64,000 nucleotides of DNA from Collimonas arenae (lineage in GTDB: Bacteria > Pseudomonadota > Gammaproteobacteria > Burkholderiales > Burkholderiaceae_D), in NCBI RefSeq assembly GCF_000786695.1, contig NZ_CP009962.1:3224001-3288000 (forward strand). The letters run 5' to 3'. The notes beneath the pieces were generated by a model. That model did no database searches and was not told where the DNA came from. It saw only the letters and a program-made list of their open reading frames with translations. Each line of letters opens with the position of its first letter. Within the stretch, counting starts at the first letter, position 1. Below are positions 1 to 8,580 of the stretch, one piece after another. Both the position numbers and the translations under genes were made by a program.

Positions 1-271
1 TGCGCCGCGCCCCATGCGGGCTCATGACACGATACGTACCCACCACCTTCAGCGTCTTGGTATCACGTACGATCAGGTGATCGCAGTAAGAGTCAAATTC
101 ATCGCTGTCCAGGCCATCGGCATTGGCCAAAGCAGACAGGCCCATCGCCTCGATAAAAACTTTGTAGCGCAGGCGCTGCACTTCGCGCACCTCTTCCTGC
201 GTACTGGCCAGACTAACCGTCAACTTGGCTTCACTTGAGTTCGCTGCGCCAGCATTAGTTAGGAGTTGCAT
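1..271 (-). CDS. olsB: Ornithine-acyl-ACP N-acyltransferase-like GNAT protein (5' part only)
   Basis: The first 90 codons of a gene that runs off the left edge of the window. The product starts MQLLTNAGAANSSEAK and soon shows RYKVFIEAMG, a DEFDSYCDHLIV stretch and VVGTYRVMSP. These match the N-terminal half of the GNAT-like family (hemolysin-like / OlsB) that transfers a 3-hydroxyacyl chain from ACP to ornithine, the first step of ornithine-lipid synthesis. The start at 271 is supported by an AAGGA ribosome-binding site just upstream on the minus strand. I infer OlsB from the family pattern; other members of the same fold (acyl-homoserine-lactone synthase-like or hemolysin-like acyltransferases) remain possible because the catalytic half lies outside the window. 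Confidence 0.6.
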   Translation of the reverse strand, partial: MQLLTNAGAANSSEAKLTVSLASTQEEVREVQRLRYKVFIEAMGLSALANADGLDSDEFDSYCDHLIVRDTKTLKVVGTYRVMSPHGARR

Positions 272-390
272 TCATCGTCCTTTCAGATTGTGACGATGAC
301 AAGCCTAACTGCCGATTACTTCAAGAAAGTGACAAATTTATTTCGGTTTCATGACATTGCAACAGTGCCCAAAACACAATAATTGTTTAC

Positions 391-540
391 TTAGAGGCTG
401 TTGCAAACATAGATGGCCAGGAAGGCGAAGCAGAGATTTCAGACGACACTGGCGCCTGCCAGTGGAACGGCCTCGGCTTGCAAGCAAGGGCACACCTTGC
501 ATAGGCAACAACGCCAAGTATGTTTGCAATTGCCTCTTAA
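391..540. repeat. Small element bounded by ~21-bp imperfect inverted repeats (MITE-like)
   Basis: The left end, 391-411, begins TTAGAGGCTGTTGCAAACAT. The reverse complement of the right end, 519-540, is the same with one inserted base and two changes. About 107 bases lie between them with no coding signal. Size and terminal repeats fit a miniature inverted-repeat element, but no target-site duplication is obvious and no second copy is in the window. Confidence 0.4.
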
Positions 541-550
541 AATACAGAAA

Positions 551-600
551 GCACGGAAGACGCAGAAATAAACCTAGGAATATTTCCGCGCTTTCCGTGC
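551..600. repeat. 20-bp imperfect hairpin
   Basis: GCACGGAAGACGCAGAAATA at 551-570 pairs with 581-600 apart from three mismatches, around a 10-base loop. A further CTTTCCGTG copy follows directly (601-609). It lies past the stop of the histone-like gene, and there is no T-run on either side, so it is either a weak terminator or an intergenic palindromic repeat. Confidence 0.45.
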
Positions 601-672
601 TTTCCGTGGGCAGTTTTTGCCTGATATGCCGTAAAAACAACGACTTATAAAGCCTCACGCCATGCCCTGAGC

Positions 673-1200
673 TTATTTTTCTTTTTTCGGACGACCGGCC
701 TTCACAGGCGGCAGACTAGCTACTGCCAGCTTCAGGTTTGCCAGGTCCAACTCACGGATCAGGGCAACGCCGACACGCAGCAATTCGCTCTTTTTCACTT
801 CCAGGCCGGCCTTCAGGAAAGTCTTCTTGACGTCGGCCAGGACCTGATACTCATCGGCTGGCATGGTGAAACTGTCACGCACCAGCTTGGCCTTCTTGAC
901 CTTGCCCTTCGCGTCCGGCAAAGCCTTCAGGCTTGGAGCCGGCTTGACGGCGATCGGCTTGGTGGCGAGCAACGGCTTTGGAACCGGCTTCAACACTGGC
1001 TTGGCTGCCAGCTTAGGGGCCGCCTTCGGCGCAACCTTGGCCACTGCCTTCACTGCCGGCTTTACCGCGGCCTTAACTGCTGGCGCCGCCTTCGGGCTGG
1101 CTTTGACTGCAGGCCGCGCTACTGGCTTGGCTTTGACAGCTGCTCTGACGGCGACTACAGGTTTTTTAACTGCACGTTTAACAATTTTACTGGCAACCAT
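673..1200 (-). CDS. Histone H1-like Ala/Lys/Pro-rich DNA-binding protein
   Basis: The product has 175 residues. Residues 1 to about 100 are a low-complexity tail made almost only of Ala, Lys, Pro and Val with a KPA/KAA repeat pattern, like bacterial histone H1-like proteins. The rest (about 103-175) is a compact domain with KLVRDSFTMPADEY, VKKSELLRVGVALI and a C-terminal GRPKKEK that resembles an AT-hook. This architecture is known from Burkholderiales as an uncharacterised basic protein. Binding of nucleic acid is inferred from charge and the GRPKK tail. The long repeat tract is prone to length change by slippage. It is monocistronic, convergent with nothing on its left. Confidence 0.7.
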   Translation of the reverse strand: MVASKIVKRAVKKPVVAVRAAVKAKPVARPAVKASPKAAPAVKAAVKPAVKAVAKVAPKAAPKLAAKPVLKPVPKPLLATKPIAVKPAPSLKALPDAKGKVKKAKLVRDSFTMPADEYQVLADVKKTFLKAGLEVKKSELLRVGVALIRELDLANLKLAVASLPPVKAGRPKKEK

Positions 1201-1383
1201 TCAATTCTCCATTAATAAATCGTATAAATAATATATACAATTCTTTGAGCTTCAGCAAGAGCAGCTTCATTAACAATGTAATCAAGAGCTTCATTTTCAG
1301 GCCCGTCAACATGACAATTTCATCAAGCGGTCATATTAAACAAGGACACTGCGACTCCTCCGCCACACTATTTCCTTTTTTTG

Positions 1384-2508
1384 ATGAACTTAAACTTGAA
1401 ACGTATTTTGCGCAAGTACCTGACTGGTTTTGCGTTATGCCTGCCGTTGCTGGCGCATGCCGCTGGCGACGAGATCGTGGTCGGCCAGGCCATCGACCTG
1501 TCCGGTCCGAACGCCGATCTGGGTCGCGACTACGTAGCGGGAATAAAGACTTATTTTGACGTCCTGAATACAAAGGGAGGCATCAACGGCCGTCGCATCC
1601 AGTATCTGGTCCGCGACGATCATGGACAGGCCGATTTGTCAGTCAAAGCCGTTGCCGAACTGATTGGACAGGCTCACGTCTCTTATCTGTTCGGTGGCGT
1701 CAGCGACGAGGTCACCCGGGCGGTGCTGAATTCGGCCGATTTCAAGCGCAGCGGCCTGACTTTATACGGCCCGCTGGCCGGCGCCGATTACCAGAAAAAC
1801 GACCGGGTTCTTTTCTGGCGTCCCAGCTACCAGCAAGAGATCCGCCATATATTTTCCCATTTCGACAAACTTGGCATCAAGGATATCGGCGTCGTTTACC
1901 AGGAATCGGCCGCCACCGCCGATGCGTATCAGCGCCTCCTGGAACAGATGAAGGAAACCGGCATCAAGCTCAGCGGCACCGTACACCTGACCAGCGACCA
2001 AAAACAGATCAGCCGAGAAACCGCAGCCCTGGCCGCTGCCAAGCCAGGATTTGTGATCATGGTTGCCGACACCGTGAGCGCAGGGGTATTTCTCAAGGAA
2101 TTCCGGAGGCTGGCACCACAAACTTTTGTCGCAGGCTCTTCTCTCACCAACCTGACAACGCTGCGTGAACTGGCCGGCGGCAAAGCCGTCGAATGGACCG
2201 TATTTTCACAAGTGGTGCCGAATCCCGGCATCGGCAGCTCGCCAATCCAGCTGGAGCACCTGAACATGATGCGCAAATACCGCGATGAACCGGTATCGGC
2301 CTTGACGCTAGAAGGATTCGCAGCAGCCAAATCCTGGATCCGTCTGCTGCAACCAGGAAAGCGCATCGCCGGCCAGTCGGAATACACAATTCCCGGCGGC
2401 GGCTTTGATATCGGTGGCTATATGGTCGGCGAAACGGCCAACAGCAACCATCTCTCCAATTATGTCGACATTGCCTTGTTTAACAAGGCAAGCGGGCTGA
2501 CCTATTAG
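1384..2508 (+). CDS. ABC transporter periplasmic substrate-binding protein (branched-chain amino acid type)
   Basis: A 374-residue protein with a clear signal peptide (basic KRILRKY, hydrophobic LTGFALCLPLLAHAA, cleavage near residue 24). The mature part begins EIVVGQAIDLSGPNADLG and continues with GGINGRRIQYLVRDD, typical of the Leu/Ile/Val-binding protein fold (Peripla_BP_6). The family binds amino acids, amides or urea in the periplasm, or serves as a sensor domain. No permease or ATPase gene is next to it, so it is an orphan and its ligand cannot be read from context. I chose ATG 1384 over the TTG directly before it. No strong ribosome-binding site is visible. Confidence 0.8.
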   Translation: MNLNLKRILRKYLTGFALCLPLLAHAAGDEIVVGQAIDLSGPNADLGRDYVAGIKTYFDVLNTKGGINGRRIQYLVRDDHGQADLSVKAVAELIGQAHVSYLFGGVSDEVTRAVLNSADFKRSGLTLYGPLAGADYQKNDRVLFWRPSYQQEIRHIFSHFDKLGIKDIGVVYQESAATADAYQRLLEQMKETGIKLSGTVHLTSDQKQISRETAALAAAKPGFVIMVADTVSAGVFLKEFRRLAPQTFVAGSSLTNLTTLRELAGGKAVEWTVFSQVVPNPGIGSSPIQLEHLNMMRKYRDEPVSALTLEGFAAAKSWIRLLQPGKRIAGQSEYTIPGGGFDIGGYMVGETANSNHLSNYVDIALFNKASGLTY

Positions 2509-2551
2509 AAACAGTCCCGAGGGTTTTCAGGTCAAAAAAGCTACTTCAAGT

Positions 2552-2588
2552 AAAGCACGAAATAAAGCTAATGAAATTTTCGTGCTTT
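2552..2588. terminator. Bidirectional terminator between convergent genes
   Basis: AAAGCACGAAA (2552-2562) and TTTCGTGCTTT (2578-2588) form a perfect 11-bp stem with an A/T-rich start and end, so it can work in both directions. It lies between the stop of the binding-protein gene and the stop of ppx. Confidence 0.7.
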
Positions 2589-2664
2589 TCCAGAATAGTA
2601 TTTCTGTTTACAGTTTGAGTTAGCGTGGTCTGCGCAGAGCCAATATAGATAGGGGCTGCGCTCG

Positions 2665-4119
2665 TCAGGTGCGACGGATGGAAAACTCAACGCCGATCTC
2701 GCGCCACCAGTCCTGCTCTTTGGTCATCCAATACGTCGCCGTAGGATGGTCCTCGATCCAATCGCGCTTGATATCAAGCTCGATCTTGCTCTTCATTTTC
2801 AAGCGCAGTTCATCGAGATCGATTTCTATGCGTGAATGCAGGAACATGACGGCCAGGCGCAAGGCTAGCACCGCCTTGGAGAAATCCGGATCGAGCAAAG
2901 CATCGCTGATCTTGCGTAAGTTTCCCTTCTGACCAAGGATCAGCATGCTCATTGCACGCTGTTCGCGCGTGGTGAAGCCGGACAAGTCGGCATTTTCGAT
3001 CAGGTAGGCGGCATGCTTGTGATAACCGCTTTGCGACACCACCAGCCCGACTTCATGCAACAAGGCGCTCCAATGCAGATACTGGCTGAGGCCATCGTTG
3101 GTCGGCTTGAGCATATCGAACAATGACGTTGCCGTTTCAGCAACCCGGCTGGCGCGTAACTGATCAACATGAAAACGCTGCGAGAAATCGTGCACCGACT
3201 GATCCCGACGATCCAGCCGGGTTCCGCGCAGCTGCAAATCCCACATGACCCCCATACGCAAACCGGCTTCGATCGGCTGAATCACTTCGATGCCCAGTTC
3301 TTGCATCAGGCCGATCAGCACCGCCAGGCCACCCACCATAACCGCAGCGCGATCCGGCTTCATGCCGAGCAGATCGATGCGGCTGACGTGGCCGAACTCG
3401 ACAAAGCGCGCGCGCAAGGCTTCCATGCTGGTATAGGACAAACGATGATCGCCCAGATTGTTTTTTTCGATGGTTTCGGCAATCGCGCGGATGGTGCCGG
3501 AAGAACCGTAAGCGTGGCTCCAGTTCTGAGGCCGATACGGCGGCGCGGCGTCTTCGAAGTGACTGCGCGCGGAAAGTACCGCTGAGTCGTAGGCTTCGGC
3601 AGTAATCTGGCCATCGGAAAAAAATGCCAGGCTCTGGTTAACGGTGCCAATACCGAACGATTCCACCCGTTCAATCTGCTGGCCGCGGCCCAGGATCAGC
3701 TCGGTAGAGCCGCCGCCGATGTCCAGCACCAGTCGTTTTTCGTTGGGCAGGCGCAGCATGCTGGCAACACCCATGTAGATCAGGCGGCCCTCTTCTTCGC
3801 CCGAAATGATTTCAATCGGATAGCCGATCACCTGCTCGGCGATCGGCAGGAATTCAGCGGCATTCTTGGCCACGCGCAGCGTGTTGGTCGCCACCACGCG
3901 CACCGCTTCCAGCTGGTAGTCGGCCAGGATATTGCGAAAGCGCGCCAATGAATCCAGCGCTATCTGCATCGCCTGCTCGGTCAGATAACCCTTGCTATCG
4001 AGTCCGGCAGCCAGACGGATAGGGTCGCGCGCGCTCTTGATGACGCGAATCGCATCACCATTGTATTTGCCAATATGCAAACGAAAACTGTTGGACCCCA
4101 AATCCACTGCTGCAAACAT
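2665..4119 (-). CDS. ppx: Exopolyphosphatase (Ppx/GppA family)
   Basis: 484 residues. It degrades inorganic polyphosphate from the ends, releasing phosphate, and the family also hydrolyses pppGpp. The actin-like ATPase fold is visible from the first phosphate loop VDLGSNSFRLHI (residues 5-16), the catalytic-glutamate segment IISGEEEGRLIYMG and the second phosphate loop LVLDIGGGSTELILG. The C-terminal third has the HD-like helical domain of full-length Ppx. The length fits a proteobacterial Ppx. It is transcribed alone, with a terminator-like hairpin downstream. No ppk gene is in the window. Confidence 0.93.
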   Translation of the reverse strand: MFAAVDLGSNSFRLHIGKYNGDAIRVIKSARDPIRLAAGLDSKGYLTEQAMQIALDSLARFRNILADYQLEAVRVVATNTLRVAKNAAEFLPIAEQVIGYPIEIISGEEEGRLIYMGVASMLRLPNEKRLVLDIGGGSTELILGRGQQIERVESFGIGTVNQSLAFFSDGQITAEAYDSAVLSARSHFEDAAPPYRPQNWSHAYGSSGTIRAIAETIEKNNLGDHRLSYTSMEALRARFVEFGHVSRIDLLGMKPDRAAVMVGGLAVLIGLMQELGIEVIQPIEAGLRMGVMWDLQLRGTRLDRRDQSVHDFSQRFHVDQLRASRVAETATSLFDMLKPTNDGLSQYLHWSALLHEVGLVVSQSGYHKHAAYLIENADLSGFTTREQRAMSMLILGQKGNLRKISDALLDPDFSKAVLALRLAVMFLHSRIEIDLDELRLKMKSKIELDIKRDWIEDHPTATYWMTKEQDWWREIGVEFSIRRT

Positions 4120-4262
4120 TGCTTACCTTTATCCAAACGAACGTTCGACAAAAACCGGCACACTATCGCGCACCGCGCTTCCGAAATGCAAGCTGCGACA
4201 ATAGAGACAGATTATTACATGCTGATGACAAGCCCGAGCGGCTTCGTCCAGCCCAGCTTAGC

Positions 4263-4278
4263 CGATCAGCCCTGATCG
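4263..4278. repeat. Short palindrome downstream of the helicase gene
   Basis: CGATCAGCCCTGATCG is a 7-bp perfect inverted repeat just past the stop of the minus-strand helicase gene. There is no T-run, so a Rho-independent terminator is only weakly supported. Confidence 0.3.
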
Positions 4279-4299
4279 CGCCAGCATCGATAATGCCAG

Positions 4300-6357
4300 T
4301 TATTCCTTTACAGCGTCACCGCGCCAAAAAGCCTTTACCGCATCCAGCTCGCGGGTGCGCTTGAATGGCGGCAGACTCTGCCATATGCGGCGACCGTAAC
4401 CCTTTGAAATCAGGCGCGGATCGCAAATCATCAGTACTCCGCGATCGCCCTCGTCACGGATCAGGCGGCCGGCGCCCTGCTTGAGGTTAATGATGGCCGC
4501 CGGCAATTGGTGATGCATGAAGCCGTTCATCCCCTTGGATTCGAGCGCTTCGATGCGCGCCGCCAGTACCGGATCGTCCGGTGGCGAAAACGGCAGCTTG
4601 TCGATAATGACCAGTGATAACGCTTCGCCACGCACATCGACACCTTCCCAGAAACTCTGGCTACCGATCAGCACTGCATTGCCGGCGGCACGGAAGCGGT
4701 CCAGCAATTCGGTACGCCCGGCTTCGCCCTGCACCATCAACGGGAAATCCAGATGACGTGCTTCAAATTCTGCCCGCAAGCGCTCCGCCGCACGGTTGAC
4801 TGCACGGATGGTGGTGCACAGCAGGAAGGCGCGGCCACCCGAGGCTTCGATCACCGGCAACGCCGCATCAATCACAGCGTCGGTATAGTCGGGCGAATTG
4901 GGCTGAGGGAGATTCTGTGGCACATATAGCAGTCCCTGTTCGCCATAGTCGAAGGGACTAGGCCAGGATTGCGCCGGCTCGTCGCCCAGGCCCATTTGCG
5001 CCGCATAATGCTGGAAATCGTTCTTTACCGCCAGCGTTGCCGAGGTAAAGATCCATGAGCGCGCTACGCCTTCGCGCTGCTTGTTGAAAATCGGCGCGAC
5101 CGACAATGGCGTCTGGTGCAGTTGCAGCGAAGATGAAAAAGCCTCGACCCACAAGACGCTGCCTTCACCCTCATCCGGAACTACCGCCTTGCCAGGCTTC
5201 TTGGCGGCGCTCGGAGCGCTGTTCCAGCCGTCCAGCTTGTAGCCGAGCTCTACCGCACGAGTACGGCACTGTTCAATGGTTTCAGCCCGTTCCGCCGATT
5301 TTTCCAGAACTGCAATCATACCGTGCAGCTGGGTGCGCAGATTTTCCAGCGCCGGAAAGAACGTGCTGGAGGCGGCAATCTGGTTCACCGCAAGGCGCAC
5401 TACGTCTTGCGGGAATGTCAGACGCAGGTCGCGCGCGGCTTTTTCGACCGGCAGAACGACTTGTCCCCAGTCGGCGCCATCCCGTGCGTGCGACAAACCT
5501 TCCGCCAGCACGTCGCGGCACAGCTCCAGGATTTGCGAAGTAGAGACGGTATTACCAAAAAACAAAGTCGCCACTTCAGGCAGCTGGTGCGCTTCATCGA
5601 AAATGATGGTGTTGGCCGAGGGCAGCAATTCGGCGACGCCGGTATCCTTCAGCGCCACATCGGCAAAAAACAGATGATGGTTGACCACCACTACATCGGC
5701 TTGCTGCGCTTCTTTGCGCGCCTTCATGACGAAGCAATCCTGGTAGTACTGGCACTCGGCACCCATGCAGGTATCGCGGGTCGAGGTCACAAGATTCCAG
5801 ATCGGCGCGGTTTCCGGCACCAACGACAATTCGGCCTTGTCGCCGGAAGAAGTGGTTTTCATGAAGCGCGATATCTCGCGCAAGTAACCAACATCCTCGC
5901 GTGACGTCATGCGGCCATTCTGGAGCGTACGCTCCAGATGGAAATGGCAAAGATAATTGGCGCGCCCCTTGAGCAGCGCAATCGAAACCGGCGCACTGAG
6001 CGCCTTGCGCACGGTCGGGATATCGCGCAGGAACAGCTGGTCCTGCAAGTTCTTGGTGCCGGTCGAGACGATCACCTTGCCACCCCATAGCAAAGCTGGC
6101 ACCAGATAGGCGAAGGTCTTGCCGGTGCCGGTGCCGGCTTCGGCGATCAGGGTTCGTTGCTGGGCGATGGCATCGGCAATGGCTTTGGCCATTTCGGTCT
6201 GCGCCTGGCGCGGACGAAAGCCGCCCACCGCCTGTCCCAGCGGGCCGGAACTGGCGAACAAACGGTCAACGTCCGCATCGTGGACGCCGGGCGCCGGGAG
6301 ATTGATTGCGGCGGCAACGGCGATTTCGGCGGCAAGGGGGGATGGATCTTCAGTCAA
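4300..6357 (-). CDS. dinG: ATP-dependent DNA helicase of the DinG/YoaA (XPD-like) family
   Basis: 685 residues, superfamily 2 helicase acting 5' to 3' on forked or R-loop DNA in repair. Walker A is AEAGTGTGKT (residues 72-81) and the DEAH box is at 254-257 (IIFDEAHQLP). Four cysteines at 137, 197, 202 and 208 sit between them exactly as the 4Fe-4S ligands of XPD-like helicases do. The C-terminal helicase lobe ends with IGSQSFWEGVDV and QGAGRLIRDEGDRG. It lacks an exonuclease domain, so it belongs with DinG/YoaA of proteobacteria. YoaA is an equally good name. It stands alone on the minus strand. Confidence 0.9.
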   Translation of the reverse strand: MTEDPSPLAAEIAVAAAINLPAPGVHDADVDRLFASSGPLGQAVGGFRPRQAQTEMAKAIADAIAQQRTLIAEAGTGTGKTFAYLVPALLWGGKVIVSTGTKNLQDQLFLRDIPTVRKALSAPVSIALLKGRANYLCHFHLERTLQNGRMTSREDVGYLREISRFMKTTSSGDKAELSLVPETAPIWNLVTSTRDTCMGAECQYYQDCFVMKARKEAQQADVVVVNHHLFFADVALKDTGVAELLPSANTIIFDEAHQLPEVATLFFGNTVSTSQILELCRDVLAEGLSHARDGADWGQVVLPVEKAARDLRLTFPQDVVRLAVNQIAASSTFFPALENLRTQLHGMIAVLEKSAERAETIEQCRTRAVELGYKLDGWNSAPSAAKKPGKAVVPDEGEGSVLWVEAFSSSLQLHQTPLSVAPIFNKQREGVARSWIFTSATLAVKNDFQHYAAQMGLGDEPAQSWPSPFDYGEQGLLYVPQNLPQPNSPDYTDAVIDAALPVIEASGGRAFLLCTTIRAVNRAAERLRAEFEARHLDFPLMVQGEAGRTELLDRFRAAGNAVLIGSQSFWEGVDVRGEALSLVIIDKLPFSPPDDPVLAARIEALESKGMNGFMHHQLPAAIINLKQGAGRLIRDEGDRGVLMICDPRLISKGYGRRIWQSLPPFKRTRELDAVKAFWRGDAVKE

Positions 6358-6441
6358 GGTAACTTACTTCATTAAAGCGGTGGCTGGGATACGGTCGTAA
6401 TAAAGCGACTATATACATCGTATCAGCCTTGGGGTGAGCTT

Positions 6442-6642
6442 TCAGGCAGGGATGTCTGGAATTAATTGCATTCTTAATAGCGTGATCTGGTCTTTCAGTT
6501 GCAATTTACGCTTTTTCAGGCGACGCAACTGCAATTCCTCATGCAAAACCTGTTGTGTCATGGTATGAATGGCGGCATCGAGATCACGATGTTCGACTTC
6601 GAGTTCTATAATGCGGCGAAGGATTTCTTCTCGATCGATCAT
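6442..6642 (-). CDS. YdcH/DUF465-family small coiled-coil protein
   Basis: 66 residues, starting MIDREEILRRIIELEVEHRD. Short charged helix-loop-helix with the LEVEHRDLDAAI and LRRLKKRKLQLKDQI segments seen in the DUF465 (YdcH) family, whose function is unknown. An in-frame ATG lies 18 codons further upstream, but the added residues do not fit the family, so the start at 6642 is preferred. Confidence 0.7.
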   Translation of the reverse strand: MIDREEILRRIIELEVEHRDLDAAIHTMTQQVLHEELQLRRLKKRKLQLKDQITLLRMQLIPDIPA

Positions 6643-6829
6643 GGTCAGTTTCTGGCGTTGGAAAATGTTAACATGTGGAAACACCTTGAAAATCATTCCT
6701 GCGTATAATATTTCCCATCAACTTCTTGCTGTTTGCGTCCGGACAGTTAAGCAAGCGACGATTAGCGAAAATAAACGACCAGTTAGCGCCGGATCACAAT
6801 CCGGCAAATCCGGAATTACCTAGAATAGG

Positions 6830-7660
6830 ATGCAGTTTAATCTACCCAGACGAATGAGCCAATACAAGATCGAAGCCGGTACCGGCCAGCACATCGGTGA
6901 CCGCCAGGAACAACAAGACCGTGCCGCATTATTTACCGCCCCCAAAGCACCGGGGTACATGATGGCAGTGCTAGCAGATGGCATGGGCGGCCGCAGCGGC
7001 GGCGCCTTGGCGGCCGAACAAGTAATTTGCACTGCCAAGCAGATATTCGAGGGCTTCTCGCCTTTGATCGACAATGTCGAAGCCATGTTGCACAACATCG
7101 CGCTGGAAACCCACACTGTCATCAAACTTAGCGGCTTCTCCAACGACAAGGATCCGCATACCACGATGGTGATCCTGGTGCTGTCGCCGGATGGCACTGC
7201 GACTTGGGGTCATGTCGGTGATTCGCGCCTGTACCGTTTCGACGGACCTAATTTTGCCGAGCACACCATCGATCACTCGTACGTTGAAAAACTGGTGGCT
7301 GAAGGCAAGCTGACACGTAACGAAGCGAAATCGCACAATTTGTCTAACATCTTGTTGAACGCGCTGGGCTCCAGCACCGATACGCCCAAGGTCAGCATCA
7401 GCCGCCATACCGGCCTCAAGGCCGGCGACGCCTTCCTGCTGTGCTCGGACGGTCTGTGGCATTACTTCACCGAAGATGAGCTGGGTGCAGCGATCGCCAT
7501 GAACAAGCCGCGCGATGCAGCTGAAATGCTGATCAACAAAACGCGCAAGCGCGCCGAAGGACATGCTGCCGATAACTGCACGTTCGCCATCGTCAAACTG
7601 GTGGCGCTGCCGAAAGAAGCGCAAAACTACACAGTCAAGAAGATGCGCCGCGCGGTCTAA
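6830..7660 (+). CDS. PP2C-family serine/threonine protein phosphatase
   Basis: 276 residues from the first ATG (268 if it starts at 6854, MSQYKIEAGTG). The metal-binding aspartates of the PPM fold are all present: RQEQQDR, VLADGMGGRSGG, WGHVGDSRLYRF, LLCSDGLWHYF and ADNCTFAIVKL. The enzyme removes phosphate from Ser/Thr in a Mn/Mg-dependent manner. No kinase gene is adjacent. The AGG right next to ATG 6830 is too close to act as a ribosome-binding site, so the inner start is plausible. Confidence 0.9.
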   Translation: MQFNLPRRMSQYKIEAGTGQHIGDRQEQQDRAALFTAPKAPGYMMAVLADGMGGRSGGALAAEQVICTAKQIFEGFSPLIDNVEAMLHNIALETHTVIKLSGFSNDKDPHTTMVILVLSPDGTATWGHVGDSRLYRFDGPNFAEHTIDHSYVEKLVAEGKLTRNEAKSHNLSNILLNALGSSTDTPKVSISRHTGLKAGDAFLLCSDGLWHYFTEDELGAAIAMNKPRDAAEMLINKTRKRAEGHAADNCTFAIVKLVALPKEAQNYTVKKMRRAV

Positions 7661-7670
7661 ACCGCAATCG

Positions 7671-7700
7671 CCGTTAGCTCAGGCAGCGCTAAGCTAACGG
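7671..7700. terminator. Stem-loop between convergent genes
   Basis: CCGTTAGCT (7671-7679) pairs perfectly with AGCTAACGG (7692-7700). It lies between the stops of the PP2C gene and the following minus-strand gene. The T-runs are weak, so it may be a bidirectional terminator of modest strength. Confidence 0.5.
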
Positions 7701-7706
7701 CTTGGT

Positions 7707-8519
7707 TTATGGTTTTGGAACAGATGCGGGGGCAGCGGCAGGCGGTACAGCCGGCGTCGCTGGCGCGCTGGCTTCAGCCGCTTTCTTGTTGGCCAGATCC
7801 TTGGCCTTAGCGGCTTTATTTGCCGCTACTTCCTTCTGGCGCGCCGCCGAATCCTGCGCCTTTTTCTCAAATGCCGCCACGTTGGCTGCGCGTTGCGCGG
7901 TCTTGGCCGCCTCATCCTGCTGAGCCTTCAATACGCGTGCATTATGATCTGCGACGCGCTTATCGGCTTCACCCAGATGCTTACGCGTATTGGCTTCCAC
8001 TTCCTTGTCTTTGGCCGCACCCTGCTTGACCTTATCGGCGTTGCTCAGCTCTTTTTCCTTTTGATCCTGCGCCTTCTGCGCGGCTTCGGCGGGATGCTGG
8101 GCATCTTGCACCGCCAGCGCCTTGTCGCGTTCATCGGCGCGATCCTTGCGCAAAAATGCATTGGCAGTGATATCTACCGGACGAATCGCCTTTAGTGCCA
8201 GGCGGCGCTGTTCCTTGGCGGCGTCAAGACAGTGATTGACGAAAAATTTGGCGTAGCAGACACGCCGCTGTTCCAAGTCACGCGCCGCCACTTCGGCCTT
8301 GGCGTCGGCTACGTCGTTCAAAGCCTTATTCGCCACATCCACGGAAGTAAGCGATTCAAGCGGGTAACGCGCCGTCAATTCAGCCGCCGGCTCGGCGACC
8401 GATTTGAGCGGGACGGCGTCAGCCGCCTGCGCACCGGCACACCAGGTCAACAACGCGGCGGTAATCGCCAGCGCCAGCGAACGTGGCCGGGGAGCCAAAA
8501 TCAAAGAGGCAAATTCCAC
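7707..8519 (-). CDS. Periplasmic Ala/Lys-rich coiled-coil protein of unknown function
   Basis: 270 residues. An N-terminal signal peptide (LALAITAALLTWCAGAQA, residues 15-32) is followed by a conserved-looking part with two cysteines (RRVCYAKFFVNHCLDAAKEQRR) and then about 130 residues of Ala/Lys/Glu-rich sequence that should form a long helix or coiled coil. It ends in a Pro/Ala-rich tail. I do not recognise a catalytic domain. Proteins of this type occur in Burkholderiales next to the zapE locus. A structural or envelope role is only inference. Confidence 0.65.
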   Translation of the reverse strand: MEFASLILAPRPRSLALAITAALLTWCAGAQAADAVPLKSVAEPAAELTARYPLESLTSVDVANKALNDVADAKAEVAARDLEQRRVCYAKFFVNHCLDAAKEQRRLALKAIRPVDITANAFLRKDRADERDKALAVQDAQHPAEAAQKAQDQKEKELSNADKVKQGAAKDKEVEANTRKHLGEADKRVADHNARVLKAQQDEAAKTAQRAANVAAFEKKAQDSAARQKEVAANKAAKAKDLANKKAAEASAPATPAVPPAAAPASVPKP

Positions 8520-8580
8520 TAGTACCTATCCATTTCTATACATTATTTAGTCACTACTGCTCAGATAATGCCGCGCCGAC

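Larger units (their letters stand above)
272..672. other. Intergenic region with inverted-repeat element
   Basis: There is no convincing gene in these 401 bases. They hold the upstream region of the olsB-like gene (two TGACA words 22 bases apart, 329-334 and 351-356), a roughly 150-bp element bounded by imperfect inverted repeats (391-411 and 519-540) and a long imperfect hairpin (551-600). Open frames on both strands here overlap each other and look like chance. Confidence 0.6.
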
